64,000 bases of DNA from SCGC-AG-212-J23 sp036496555 (GTDB lineage Bacteria; Pseudomonadota; Gammaproteobacteria; Burkholderiales; SG8-39), in the NCBI GenBank assembly GCA_036496555.1, contig DASXKY010000066.1, positions 1-64,000 on the forward strand. Reading direction: 5' to 3'. Position 1 is the stretch's first letter; every line of letters starts with the position of its first letter. Below are positions 33,749-41,682 of the stretch, piece after piece. The notes under the pieces were generated by a model. That model had not been told where the DNA came from, did no database searches, and saw only the letters and a list, made by a program, of their open reading frames with translations. A program made the translations under genes and the position numbers.

Positions 33749-35054
33749 GCTGCGGTGCGCGATCCTCGCTCTGGTTCTCGCCTGCGTTGCGGCGCCGGCC
33801 CGCGCGCAGTGGGAAGTCCGTTTCTGGCACACGATGAGCGGCACGCCGCGCGCCGAGCTGGAAAGCCTGGTCGAGCGGTTCAACGCGGCGCAGGAAGACT
33901 ACCGCGTGGTGCTTTCCTACAAGGGAAGCTACGACGAGACGCTGGCGGCGGTCATGGCGACGCAGCGGCGCTGGTCGTGGACCGCGCCGCCGCACATCGT
34001 TCAGGTGCAGGAGGCCGCCACCGCGGGCATGCTCGCGCGGCGCGGCCTGGTGAAGCCGCTGTGGCAGGTGATGCAGGAGGCGGGCGAGTCGCTCGACGGC
34101 TACCTGCCGGCGGTGCAGGCGCCTTTCGCGGACGCGGAAGGGCGGCTCCTCGCGCTGCCCTTCAGCGCCGCCACGCCGGTCCTCTATTTCAACCGCGACG
34201 CGCTGCGGCGGGCCAAGCTGCCGGCCGACGCGCCGGTGACGTGGTACCAGATGCCGGGGGTCCTCGCCGCGCTGTCGAGCGCCGGCTACGGCTGCGCCTA
34301 TACCACCGCCTTCCCGTCGCTGCTGCTCGAGAGCATGAGCGCCTGGCACGACCAGCCCTTCGCCACCCACGCGAACGGCATGGCGCCGGGCGAGGCGCGC
34401 CTCGCCTTCAACAGCCGGCTGATGGTGCGCTGGGTCGCGACGCTCTCGACCTGGCGCCAGGCGGGCTACTTCAGCTACTCGGGTCGTGGCGACGAGGCGG
34501 AGGCGCGCTTCGCTTCAGGCGAGTGCGCGCTGCTCACCTCGAAGTCGACGAGCTACGCGGCGCTGCGCGCGCGCGCCAGCTTCGACCTCGGCGTGGCGCA
34601 GCTGCCCTACTACGACGACTTCGACGACGCGCCGCAGAACACGCTCGCCGCCGCCGCCGGGCTGTGGGTCCTCGCCGGCAAGCCGCCGGTGGAGTATCGC
34701 GGGGTGGCGCGCTTCTTCGCTTTCCTCGCGCAACCGAACGTGCAGGCCGAGTGGCATCAGAAGACGGGCGAGATCCCGCTCACTTACGCCGCCTACGAGC
34801 TCACGCGCAAGCAGGGTTTCTACGCCGCCAACCCGGCGCAGGAGATCGCCGTGCGCCAGATCCTGCTCAAGCTGCCCACCGAAGACTCGCGCGGCATCCG
34901 CTTGCGCGGGCTGCCGCAGATCCGCGGCATCATCAACGACGAGCTTGAGCAGGTGTGGGGCGGCCACAAGTCGGCGCTCGATGCGCTCAACGCGGCGGTG
35001 GCGCGCGGCAACGCTTTTCTAGAGGAGCGGGAAAAAGCCGACGTCGGGCAATGA
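33747..35054 (+). CDS. Family-1 solute-binding protein, UgpB-like
   Basis: Periplasmic receptor of an ABC importer, 435 residues. Signal peptide MLRCAILALVLACVAAPARA. The mature start VRFWHTMSGTPRAELESLVERFN and GYLPAVQAPFADAEGRLLALPFSAATPVLYFNRD match the sn-glycerol-3-phosphate receptor UgpB. GLWVLAGKPPVEYRGVARF and the C-terminal KTGEIPLTYAAYE follow. No ugpA, ugpE or ugpC gene is adjacent, so the partner permease must be elsewhere. Its stop overlaps the DUF4442 start in ATGA. Glycerol kinase lies 19 kb away; a functional link is possible but not shown. Confidence 0.88.
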   Translation: MLRCAILALVLACVAAPARAQWEVRFWHTMSGTPRAELESLVERFNAAQEDYRVVLSYKGSYDETLAAVMATQRRWSWTAPPHIVQVQEAATAGMLARRGLVKPLWQVMQEAGESLDGYLPAVQAPFADAEGRLLALPFSAATPVLYFNRDALRRAKLPADAPVTWYQMPGVLAALSSAGYGCAYTTAFPSLLLESMSAWHDQPFATHANGMAPGEARLAFNSRLMVRWVATLSTWRQAGYFSYSGRGDEAEARFASGECALLTSKSTSYAALRARASFDLGVAQLPYYDDFDDAPQNTLAAAAGLWVLAGKPPVEYRGVARFFAFLAQPNVQAEWHQKTGEIPLTYAAYELTRKQGFYAANPAQEIAVRQILLKLPTEDSRGIRLRGLPQIRGIINDELEQVWGGHKSALDALNAAVARGNAFLEEREKADVGQ

Positions 35055-35509
35055 GTCCCCGCCTTCTGCGCTGGGGCATGAACCTCTGGCCGCCGTTCCG
35101 CGGCGCCGGCATCCGTGTACGGCACATCGCTGACGACTGGAGCGAGGCGCGCGTCGAGCTGCGCGAGGGCCTGTTCAACCGCAACTTCGTCGGCACGCAT
35201 TACGGCGGCAGCCTGTTCTCGATGACCGACCCGTTCTACGCGCTGATGCTGATGCACCGCCTCGGCGGGCAATACCTGGTGTGGGACCAGGCAGCGAACA
35301 TCGATTTCATCGCGCCGGGGCGCGGCAGGGTCGCCGCGGTCTTTTCGTTGAACGAAAAACGAGTAGAAGATATTCGCGAGCAAGCGGCCGCAGGGGAAAA
35401 GGTGCTGCCGCAATTCGACGTGGAAATAAGAGACGAAGCGGGCCAGCTGGTGGCCCGCGTTCGCAAGACTTTGTACGTCAGATTGAAGCCGCGCTACCGG
35501 CCACAGTAG
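35051..35509 (+). CDS. DUF4442 family (hotdog-fold) protein
   Basis: A 152-residue protein matching DUF4442, a family with a thioesterase-like hotdog fold: RLLRWGMNLWPPFRGAGIRV at the start, then FNRNFVGTHYGGSLFSMTDPFYALML and LVWDQAANIDFIAPGRG. A thioesterase role is presumed from the fold only. The ATG at 35051 overlaps the stop of the UgpB-like gene. No signal peptide, so it is cytoplasmic, unlike its neighbour. Converges with the small secreted protein gene with a 3-base gap. Confidence 0.83.
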   Translation: MSPRLLRWGMNLWPPFRGAGIRVRHIADDWSEARVELREGLFNRNFVGTHYGGSLFSMTDPFYALMLMHRLGGQYLVWDQAANIDFIAPGRGRVAAVFSLNEKRVEDIREQAAAGEKVLPQFDVEIRDEAGQLVARVRKTLYVRLKPRYRPQ

Positions 35510-35512
35510 AGG

Positions 35513-35833
35513 CTATTTCGCGGTCTGCGGGTCGTGTTTCTGGCGGTAGATCTTGCGGCTCTGCGCGTTCTGCGCTTGATCGATCTTCTCGCGTTCTTTC
35601 TTCGTCACCTTGCCGTCGGCCTCGGCCTTGGTCTCCATCTTCTGCACGTGCGCCTGGCCCTTCTCGAGACGCTGCGACTCCTTCTGCGTGAGGGCGCCGG
35701 ACTTCTCGCCCTGCTCGATGCGCCGCTGCTGGTTGGCCTCGCGCTGGTCGATGCGGCGCGTGTCCTGCGCCTGCGACGGCAGCCAGACGGTAGCGAGCGC
35801 GGCGGCGGCGACGAGTTTTGCGAAGTTCTTCAC
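35513..35833 (-). CDS. Small secreted helical repeat protein, unknown function
   Basis: A 106-residue protein with a signal peptide (MKNFAKLVAAAALATVWLPSQA) and a very charged mature part built of two related units: an Arg/Gln/Glu helix (RRIEQGEKSGALTQKESQRL), then HVQKMETKAEADGKVTKKERE and a final helix. The G-x-L/V-T turns and ADGKVT recall degenerate EF-hand-like loops, but no full EF-hand is present. Similar small proteins occur in Betaproteobacteria without known role. The start is GTG at 35833, with a strong AAGGAGG 7 bases upstream that is partly inside a hairpin. Confidence 0.75.
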   Translation of the reverse strand: MKNFAKLVAAAALATVWLPSQAQDTRRIDQREANQQRRIEQGEKSGALTQKESQRLEKGQAHVQKMETKAEADGKVTKKEREKIDQAQNAQSRKIYRQKHDPQTAK

Positions 35834-35834
35834 G

Positions 35835-35869
35835 GTTCTGCCTCCTTGGTAGTGGACGACAGGCAGAAC
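35835..35869 (-). promoter_or_regulatory. Leader hairpin that overlaps a ribosome-binding site
   Basis: Arms GTTCTGCCT (35835-35843) and AGGCAGAAC (35861-35869) are perfectly complementary over 9 bp with a 17-base loop. On the minus-strand mRNA the 3' arm ends just before the GTG at 35833 and includes the last three bases of the AAGGAGG site (35841-35847). Folding would hinder ribosome entry at the small secreted protein gene. No known regulator motif is recognised. Confidence 0.5.
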
Positions 35870-35915
35870 AACGCCGGGCGGGCAGCGGCGTTTACGGCGG
35901 AGTTGTTACTAATCG

Positions 35916-36437
35916 TTACTCGGCGAGGAGCTTGTCGATCGCGCCGGTCAGCTTCGGGTCGTTCGGCTCGATGCGGGTGGCGAAGCTCTCCACGCGCCGG
36001 CCGCTGCGGTCGACGAGGTATTTGTGGAAGTTCCACTTCGGCGCCTGGCCGCTCGCTTTCTCGAGGTCCGAGTAGAGCGGATTGGTCTTCAGGTCGGTCT
36101 TGGCGAACATCGGGAAATCGATGGCGTACTGGTTGACGCAGAACGCCGAGATCTCCTTGTTCGAGCCGGGCTCCTGGCCGCCGAAGTCGTTCATCGGGAA
36201 GCCGAGCACCACCAGGCCGCGGTCCTTGTACTTGCGATAGAGCGCCTCGAGCCCGTCGTATTGCGGGGTGTAGCCGCACTGGCTCGCGGTGTTGACCACG
36301 AGCACCACCTTACCGGAGTACTCGCAGAGCGACTGCGGCTTGTCGAAGATGGTGTTCATGCTGCGGTCGAGCAGGCCGGGACAGCCAGCCATGGCGTTAC
36401 CCGTGACGAGTAGGAAGCTAATAAGGAAGAGGCGCAT
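35916..36437 (-). CDS. Glutathione peroxidase family protein, exported, Cys type
   Basis: Thiol peroxidase of 173 residues. A signal peptide (MRLFLISFLLVTGNAMA) precedes the core, so it should act in the periplasm. The peroxidatic residue is Cys in VVNTASQCGYTPQY. GFPMNDFGGQEPGSNKEI supplies the Gln and KWNFHKYLVDRSG the Trp/Asn of the catalytic tetrad. Bacterial Cys-type members often use thioredoxin rather than glutathione. Last gene of the ilvE operon; its ATG lies 20 bases inside the phosphomannomutase gene. A weak 7-bp stem (35870-35892) lies behind its stop. Confidence 0.92.
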   Translation of the reverse strand: MRLFLISFLLVTGNAMAGCPGLLDRSMNTIFDKPQSLCEYSGKVVLVVNTASQCGYTPQYDGLEALYRKYKDRGLVVLGFPMNDFGGQEPGSNKEISAFCVNQYAIDFPMFAKTDLKTNPLYSDLEKASGQAPKWNFHKYLVDRSGRRVESFATRIEPNDPKLTGAIDKLLAE

Positions 36438-37788
36438 CGGGCTTGAGCGGCTGGAGCGCCGCGCGAAAATCCTTCTTGATCCGTTCCAGGGCGGAATTGG
36501 AGTCCGCTTCGAAGCGTAGCACGATCACCGGCGTGGTGTTGGAGGCGCGCGCCAGGCCGAAGCCGTCGGCGTACTCGACGCGCACGCCGTCGATGGTGAG
36601 GATGCGTCTGGCGCCGGGGAAGGGTCTGCTGGCCTGCAACTTGGCGACGAGAGCATGCGGCTCGCCTTCCTCGAGGTGCCAGTGCAGCTCGGGCGTGGAT
36701 GGCGCATTGGGGAGCGACTTCAGCGTCTGCTGCGGATCCTTTTCGCGCGACAGGATCTCGAGCAGCCGCGCGCCGGCGTAGAGCGCGTCGTCGAAGCCGT
36801 ACCAGCGCTCCTTGAAGAAGGTGTGGCCCGACATCTCACCGGCGAGAAGCGCCCCGGTCTCTCTCAGCTTCGCCTTGATCAGCGAGTGGCCGGTCTTCCA
36901 GATGGTGGCGCGGCCGCCGTGGCGCGCGATCCACGGCTCGAGCAGCCGCGTCGACTTGACGTCGTAGATGATCTCGGCGCCCGGATTGCGCGAGAGCACG
37001 TCCTTCGCGAACAGCATCAGCTGGCGGTCGGCGAAGACGATCTCGCCGTCCTTCGCTACCAGGCCGAGGCGGTCGCCGTCGCCGTCGAAGGCGAAGCCGA
37101 GCTCGCCGGACTTCTTCAGCGTGGCGATCAGGTCCTGCAGGTTCTTCGGCACCGATGGGTCCGGGTGATGGTTCGGGAAGCGCCCGTCGACTTCGCAGAA
37201 CAGCTCGATGACCTCGCAGCCGAGCGCGCGATAGAGCCGCGGCGCCAGCATGCCGGCGACGCCGTTGCCGCAGTCGACGGCGATGTGCATCTTGCGCGCG
37301 AGCTTGACGTCGCCGGCAATTCGCTGCACGTAGGCGTCCAGAACGCTTGCGGCGCTGCGCTTGCCTTGGCCACTCGCGTACTGGTTTCTCTCAATTCTGT
37401 TTTTCAATCCCTGGATGTCATCGCCGTAGAGCGTCTCGCCGGCGACGACCAGCTTGAGGCCGTTGTAATCGGGCGGGTTGTGGCTGCCGGTGACCGACAC
37501 GCAACTGCCGCAGCCGAGGTGGTGCGCGGCGAAGTAGGTGACCGGCGTCGGCGCCATGCCGATGTCGACGACGTCGGCGCCGGCAGCGTTGAGGCCGTCG
37601 GCGAGCGCGCCGGCGAGCTCGGGACCCGACAGGCGACCGTCGCGGCCGATGGCGAAAGTCGGCGCCCCTCTCTCCCGCGCCAGCGAGCCCAGGGCGCGGC
37701 CGATGTCGCGCACGATCGCCGGCGTGAGCGTCTTGCCGACGATGCCGCGGATGTCGTAGGTGCGGAAGATTTCTGCCGGAACGGTCAT
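36418..37788 (-). CDS. Phosphomannomutase/phosphoglucomutase
   Basis: Alpha-D-phosphohexomutase of 456 residues, the AlgC/ManB type that interconverts hexose 1- and 6-phosphates for LPS and exopolysaccharide sugars. Seen: IFRTYDIRGIVGKTL at the start, the phosphoserine loop SVTGSHNPPDYNGLKL, the metal loop FDGDGDRLGLV, the sugar loop LAGEMSGHTFF and a C-terminal phosphate-binding RASNTTPVIVLRFE. The ATG at 37788 overlaps the upstream hydrolase stop in ATGA. It shares an operon with waaF, in line with a role in envelope sugars. Confidence 0.94.
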   Translation of the reverse strand: MTVPAEIFRTYDIRGIVGKTLTPAIVRDIGRALGSLARERGAPTFAIGRDGRLSGPELAGALADGLNAAGADVVDIGMAPTPVTYFAAHHLGCGSCVSVTGSHNPPDYNGLKLVVAGETLYGDDIQGLKNRIERNQYASGQGKRSAASVLDAYVQRIAGDVKLARKMHIAVDCGNGVAGMLAPRLYRALGCEVIELFCEVDGRFPNHHPDPSVPKNLQDLIATLKKSGELGFAFDGDGDRLGLVAKDGEIVFADRQLMLFAKDVLSRNPGAEIIYDVKSTRLLEPWIARHGGRATIWKTGHSLIKAKLRETGALLAGEMSGHTFFKERWYGFDDALYAGARLLEILSREKDPQQTLKSLPNAPSTPELHWHLEEGEPHALVAKLQASRPFPGARRILTIDGVRVEYADGFGLARASNTTPVIVLRFEADSNSALERIKKDFRAALQPLKPDAPLPY

Positions 37789-38726
37789 GGTTGCTCGAAG
37801 AATTCGAAGAGCCGTTGCGGCAGCCAGGCGTGGCGGCCGGGAAACGGCCCGCTGAGAAAACCGGCGTGGCCGCCGTCTGCAGGAAATTCTAGCAGCAGCG
37901 CCGGCGCGGGCCGCTGCGCCGCGGCCTCGAGGGCATGCGCCGGAAGGAAGGGGTCGTTGCGCGCGTTGAGCACCAGGGTCGGCACGCGGATGCGCTCGAG
38001 GTACTGCCCGCTCGAGGCGCGCGACCAGTAGTCGTCGGTGTCGCGGAAGCCATGCAGCGGCGCGGTGACGAGATTGTCGAATTCGTAGAAGGTGAGTGCG
38101 CCGCGCAGCCGCGCCGCGTCGTACAGGCCCGGGAAGCGCTCGAGCTTGGCGAGCGACTTCGGCTTCAGGGTGGCGAGGAAGTGCCGCGTGTAGAGCAGGC
38201 GGTTGAAGCCGCGATCGAGCGCGCGTCCCGATGCCGCCAGGTCGAGCGGCGCCGACACCGCAGCGGCACGCCGCACTACGGCAGCCGCGGCCTCGCCGCG
38301 CTCGCCGAGCCATTTGAGGAGCGCATTGCCGCCGAGGGACACGCCGGCAGCGTAAAGCGGAATTTTGAAATTTCCGAGAATCCAGTCGACTTCCTCGCTG
38401 TCGCCCGAGTGATAGGCGCGCGGTCGCTCGTTCGGCTCGCCCGAGCAGCCGCGAAAGTGCGGGATGGCGACGCGCCAGCCGCGGTGCTCGCCGGCGTGGG
38501 CGAGCGCGCGCGCGTAGTGGCTGTCCGAGCCGCCCTCGAGGCCGTGGAACAGCACCAGCAGCCGCCCGGCGCCCGGGTCGCCGGCAAAATCGACGTCGAC
38601 AAAGTCGCCGTCGGGCGTACGCCAGCGCTCGCGCTCGAATTGGACGCGCGGCGGCGGACGCAGCGACGGGTAGATGGACTGCAGGTGGCCGCCCGGCAGC
38701 CACCACGGCGCCTTATAGGGTTCCAC
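37785..38726 (-). CDS. YheT-like alpha/beta hydrolase
   Basis: A 313-residue hydrolase of the YheT/ABHD1-3 type. The typical start PWWLPGGHLQSIYPSL is present. Catalytic triad candidates: Ser in AAGVSLGGNALLKW, Asp in NARNDPFLP and His in ADGGHAGFLSG. VLFHGLEGGSDSHYARA forms the oxyanion region. The substrate is unknown, though acyl esters are likely by family. The start is GTG at 38726. Fifth gene of the ilvE operon, 4 bases after the NTF2-like gene. Confidence 0.88.
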   Translation of the reverse strand: MEPYKAPWWLPGGHLQSIYPSLRPPPRVQFERERWRTPDGDFVDVDFAGDPGAGRLLVLFHGLEGGSDSHYARALAHAGEHRGWRVAIPHFRGCSGEPNERPRAYHSGDSEEVDWILGNFKIPLYAAGVSLGGNALLKWLGERGEAAAAVVRRAAAVSAPLDLAASGRALDRGFNRLLYTRHFLATLKPKSLAKLERFPGLYDAARLRGALTFYEFDNLVTAPLHGFRDTDDYWSRASSGQYLERIRVPTLVLNARNDPFLPAHALEAAAQRPAPALLLEFPADGGHAGFLSGPFPGRHAWLPQRLFEFFEQP

Positions 38727-38730
38727 GCGC

Positions 38731-39171
38731 CTAGTGAAGAATCTTGGGTGGGCCCTTGCGCGCCGGCGCGGCAGCCTCCGGCTGCGCCGGCGCGGGGGAG
38801 GCGTGGTGCACGAGCATGCGCCAGCCCGCCGCCGTGCGCAGGTACACGTTGGTGGCGAGGATCGTCGCGGTGGGCCGCGGATCGCCCTCGACGGTGAAGT
38901 TCTCGTGCACGCTGTGCACCGCCAGCATCATCGCGCTGATCGCCACCTGCTGCGACACGGTAACGCGCGCGCGCGGGCCGTTGGCGAAGAGGCGCGCCCA
39001 GCTCTCGCGCACCTCGTCCTGCCCCGACAGGCGCGTGCCGGCCGGATGCACGCAGACGATTTCCTCGTCCTCGGCCCAGACCGCCATCATGCCCTCCAGG
39101 TCGCCGCGCTCGAGCGCCTCGTAGAAGGCGTTCTCGGCGTCCTGCGCGGTGGGAAAGATCTTGCCGCTCAC
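38731..39171 (-). CDS. NTF2-like / SnoaL-fold protein
   Basis: A 146-residue protein of the NTF2-like superfamily: DAENAFYEALERGDLEGMMAVWAEDEEIVCVHPAGTRL, then GQDEVRESWARLFANG and WRMLVHHASPAP, the DUF4440/SnoaL pattern. The C-terminal 20 or so residues are Pro/Ala-rich. Role unknown; such domains serve as small-molecule binders or isomerases. The start is GTG at 39171, sharing GTGA with the waaF stop. Members of this family commonly sit beside waaF in Betaproteobacteria. Confidence 0.83.
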   Translation of the reverse strand: MSGKIFPTAQDAENAFYEALERGDLEGMMAVWAEDEEIVCVHPAGTRLSGQDEVRESWARLFANGPRARVTVSQQVAISAMMLAVHSVHENFTVEGDPRPTATILATNVYLRTAAGWRMLVHHASPAPAQPEAAAPARKGPPKILH

Positions 39172-40139
39172 GCGGCGGCCTTGAGCTGGTCCAGCACCAT
39201 CCCGACGCTCATCTCGCGCATGCACTTGAAATGCCCGAGAGGGCATTCTCTCTGGTAGCAAGGGCTGCACTCGACCCGCAGCCAGAGCACGCGGGCCGCA
39301 GCCGATCCCGGCGGCGTGTGCTGCGGGCTCGACGAGCCGAACAGCGCCACCAGCGGCCGCCCGAGCGCCGCCGCGACGTGCATCAGCCCCGAATCGTTGC
39401 TCACCACGGCGCTCGCGCCCGCGATGAGCGCGATGGCCTCGTCCAGCGTGGTCCCGCCCACCAGGTTGGTCCCTTCGATGCCAAGCGCCGACTGTACGTC
39501 GGCTGCCGAGCCAAGCGCTACCGCGGGCGCGCCCAGCTGCTGCGAGAGCGCGGCGAAATACGGCCAGCGCTTCGCCGGGCCGAATTCGGCGCCGGGGCAC
39601 AGCGCGACATAGCGCCCGGGAACGCCGAATTTCTCACGCACGGCGGCGACTTCCTGCGGATCGACGCGCAACTGCGGGCGCGGCAGCGGCGTCGACGGCG
39701 GCGTTCCGGGGCGCTCGGAGAGCGCGGCGTAGAACAGGCGCATGTCGGGGCGCTCGTCGCCCGCTTCCTTTCGGTAGAGAAGGTTGAGCAACCCATAGCG
39801 CGACTCGCCGATGTAGCCGCTGCGCAGCGGGACGTCGGCGAAGAACGGCACCAGCGCCGACTTCCAGGTGTTCGGCAGCACGATTGCCTGGTCGTATCCA
39901 CGGGCCTTCAGGCTGCGGCCGAGCCGCCAGCGCCGCCCGAGCTGCAGCTGCCCGTGGCGCAGCGGCGCGTCAAATACCTCGGCCACTTCAGGCATGCGGC
40001 GCACGACCGGCGCCACCCATTCGGGCGCGAGCACATCGATGCGCAGCCCCGGCCGCTTCTCGTGCAGGCGCGCAAGCAGCGGCTGCGCCATCAGCGCGTC
40101 GCCGATCCAGTTCGGCGCGACGACGAGGATCCGCGGCAA
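39168..40139 (-). CDS. waaF: ADP-heptose:LPS heptosyltransferase II
   Basis: GT9 glycosyltransferase adding the second heptose to the LPS inner core at the cytoplasmic face. 323 residues. Landmarks: RILVVAPNWIGDALMAQPLL, the IVLPNTWKSALVPFFA segment, LCPGAEFGPAKRWP and the donor-site VSNDSGLMHVAAALGRPLVALFGSSSP. The C-terminal CSPCYQRECPLGHFKCM is typical. The frame starts at a TTG (40139), 4 bases after the zinc-finger stop, with no clear Shine-Dalgarno, so it may depend on coupling. The lipooligosaccharide core is therefore heptose-containing. Confidence 0.93.
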   Translation of the reverse strand: MPRILVVAPNWIGDALMAQPLLARLHEKRPGLRIDVLAPEWVAPVVRRMPEVAEVFDAPLRHGQLQLGRRWRLGRSLKARGYDQAIVLPNTWKSALVPFFADVPLRSGYIGESRYGLLNLLYRKEAGDERPDMRLFYAALSERPGTPPSTPLPRPQLRVDPQEVAAVREKFGVPGRYVALCPGAEFGPAKRWPYFAALSQQLGAPAVALGSAADVQSALGIEGTNLVGGTTLDEAIALIAGASAVVSNDSGLMHVAAALGRPLVALFGSSSPQHTPPGSAAARVLWLRVECSPCYQRECPLGHFKCMREMSVGMVLDQLKAAA

Positions 40140-40143
40140 AGGG

Positions 40144-40329
40144 CTAGTGCCCCCTGGGAGGAGCTCCGGTGTACACGTATTTCGTGCCGCAATAGGGGCA
40201 CAGCGCCTCGCCCTCGTGCGCCACGTCGAGGAATACGCGCGGGTGGCGCGCCCAGAGCGGCGCGCCGGGCAGCGGGCAGTGCAGCGGCAGGTCTTTCTCG
40301 GACACTTCGATCTTGCGCGGGTCGGCCAT
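40144..40329 (-). CDS. Small zinc-finger domain protein
   Basis: A 61-residue protein with the zf-CHCC pattern: LPLHCPLPGAPLWARHPRVFLDV then CPYCGTKYVY, giving one Cys/His set and a C-x2-C pair for one zinc. Related to the zinc domain of the complex I subunit NDUFS6, but here free-standing. Function unknown. The ATG shares one base with the ilvE stop (TAATG). The order ilvE, zinc finger, waaF is conserved in Betaproteobacteria. Confidence 0.87.
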   Translation of the reverse strand: MADPRKIEVSEKDLPLHCPLPGAPLWARHPRVFLDVAHEGEALCPYCGTKYVYTGAPPRGH

Positions 40330-41279
40330 TACTTCACCTTGGTGAGCCACTTGTGGCGCTTCTTGTCCTTGCCCGTGACGACGTCGAAGAACGCCTTCTG
40401 GATCGCCTTGGTGACCGGGCCGGCGCGCCCGGCGCCGATGACGCGGCCGTCGAGCTCGCGGATCGGCGTCACCTCGGCGGCGGTGCCGGTGAAGAAGCAC
40501 TCGTCGGCGATGTAGATGTCGTCGCGCGTGAGGCGCTTGGAGATCACCTCGTAGCCGAGCTCCTCGGCCAGCTCGATCACCGAGCTGCGGGTGATCCCGG
40601 TGAGGGCCGAGGTGAGCTCGGGCTCGTATATTTTCCGATCTTTCACCACGAAAATATTTTCACCGGCCCCCTCGGCGACGAAGCCGTCGACGTCGAGCAA
40701 CAGCCCTTCGTCGTAGCCGTGCTGCGTGGCCTCCAGCGTCGCCAGCACCGAGTTCGGATAAGTGCCCGACATCTTCGCGCGCGCCATGGTGACGTTGACG
40801 TGGTGGCGCGCGTAGGACGAGGTCTTGACGCGGATGCCCTTCTCGAGCGCGTCAGGGCCGAGGTAGGCGCCCCAGGGCCACGCGGCGATGGCGACGTGCA
40901 CCTTCGCGCCGACCGGCGAGACGCCCATCTTCTCAGAGCCGTAGAAGGCGATCGGCCGCAGGTAGCAGGCCTCGTGCTTGTTCGCCTTCACCACTTCGAT
41001 CTGCGCCTTCATCAGCTGCTCGCGCGTGAACGGAATCTTCATCATGTAGATGTGCGCGGAGTTGAACAGGCGGTCGGTGTGCTCCTTCAGTCGGTAGACG
41101 GCGGTGCCGATCGCCGTCTTGTAGGCGCGCACCCCCTCGAACACGGCGAGGCCGTAGTGCAGCGAGTGGGTGAGCACGTGGGTGGTCGCGCTGCGCCAAG
41201 GCACCAGCTTGCCGTCGTACCAGATCCAGCCGTCGCGGTCCGCCATCGACAGGGGCGCTGCGGCGTTCTTCTTTGCCAT
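40329..41279 (-). CDS. ilvE: Branched-chain amino acid aminotransferase
   Basis: Fold type IV PLP enzyme of Ile, Leu and Val synthesis. 316 residues from the ATG at 41279 (MAKKNAAAPLSMADRDGW), which follows GGGAGAAG. Seen: HYGLAVFEGVRAY, the lysine region SSYARHHVNVTMARAKMSGTYPNS, GFVAEGAGENIFVV and FFTGTAAEVTPIRE. A longer frame runs to 41348 but crosses the ArsR promoter region. First gene of a seven-gene operon reaching to 35916. Confidence 0.95.
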   Translation of the reverse strand: MAKKNAAAPLSMADRDGWIWYDGKLVPWRSATTHVLTHSLHYGLAVFEGVRAYKTAIGTAVYRLKEHTDRLFNSAHIYMMKIPFTREQLMKAQIEVVKANKHEACYLRPIAFYGSEKMGVSPVGAKVHVAIAAWPWGAYLGPDALEKGIRVKTSSYARHHVNVTMARAKMSGTYPNSVLATLEATQHGYDEGLLLDVDGFVAEGAGENIFVVKDRKIYEPELTSALTGITRSSVIELAEELGYEVISKRLTRDDIYIADECFFTGTAAEVTPIRELDGRVIGAGRAGPVTKAIQKAFFDVVTGKDKKRHKWLTKVK

Positions 41280-41337
41280 CGAAACTTCTCCCGTGGTGGA
41301 GCGGCGATTTGAACACAGGACGCGTCGGCATGCCATA

Positions 41338-41361
41338 ATGATTAACATGGCGGTTAATCAT
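41338..41361. promoter_or_regulatory. Palindromic operator at the arsR-type gene start
   Basis: Perfect inverted repeat ATGATTAAC (41338-41346) and GTTAATCAT (41353-41361) around a 6-base spacer. ATTAAC-N6-GTTAAT type palindromes are the expected form of an ArsR-family site. It covers two of the three possible start codons of the regulator and lies 58 bases upstream of the divergent ilvE start, so it may control the regulator and possibly ilvE. Confidence 0.65.
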
Positions 41362-41664
41362 ATGGATGGGGTGTTCGAGGCGCTGGCCTCGCTGCCGCGG
41401 CGGCAGATGCTCGCGTTCCTGTCGCAGACCGCGCTCAGCACCGCCGAGCTCGCCGTGCGCTTCGGCATGAGCGCGCCGGCGGTGTCGCGCCACCTCGCGG
41501 TGCTGGCGCGCGCCGGGCTGGTCTCCGGCGAGCGCGAGGGCCAGCGGGTGCTCTACCGCCTCAACCGCGATGCGCTGCTCGGCGCGCTGGCGAGCCTGGC
41601 ACACGAAGTCGACGGTCCGCTGCGCGGGCCGCCGCGCCGCGACCGGCCGCGCGAGGCGATTTAA
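41347..41664 (+). CDS. ArsR-family transcriptional regulator
   Basis: About 105 residues with a winged helix-turn-helix: VFEALASLPRRQMLAFLSQ, TAELAVRFGMSAPAVSRHLAVLARAGLVSGEREGQRVLYRL. No metal-binding ELCVCD motif is present in the recognition helix region, so it is not a classical arsenic or metal sensor. It resembles the SdpR-like/aromatic-acid type group. Start codons at 41338, 41347 and 41362 are all in frame and none has a Shine-Dalgarno; 41362 begins right at the conserved domain. The operator palindrome overlaps the start, so autoregulation is likely. Confidence 0.85.
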   Translation: MAVNHMDGVFEALASLPRRQMLAFLSQTALSTAELAVRFGMSAPAVSRHLAVLARAGLVSGEREGQRVLYRLNRDALLGALASLAHEVDGPLRGPPRRDRPREAI

Positions 41665-41682
41665 AATCCTGTAACTCGACGC

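Noticed and set aside
35916..36437. Selenocysteine in the glutathione peroxidase
   Set aside because: The active-site codon encodes Cys and there is no in-frame TGA at this position.
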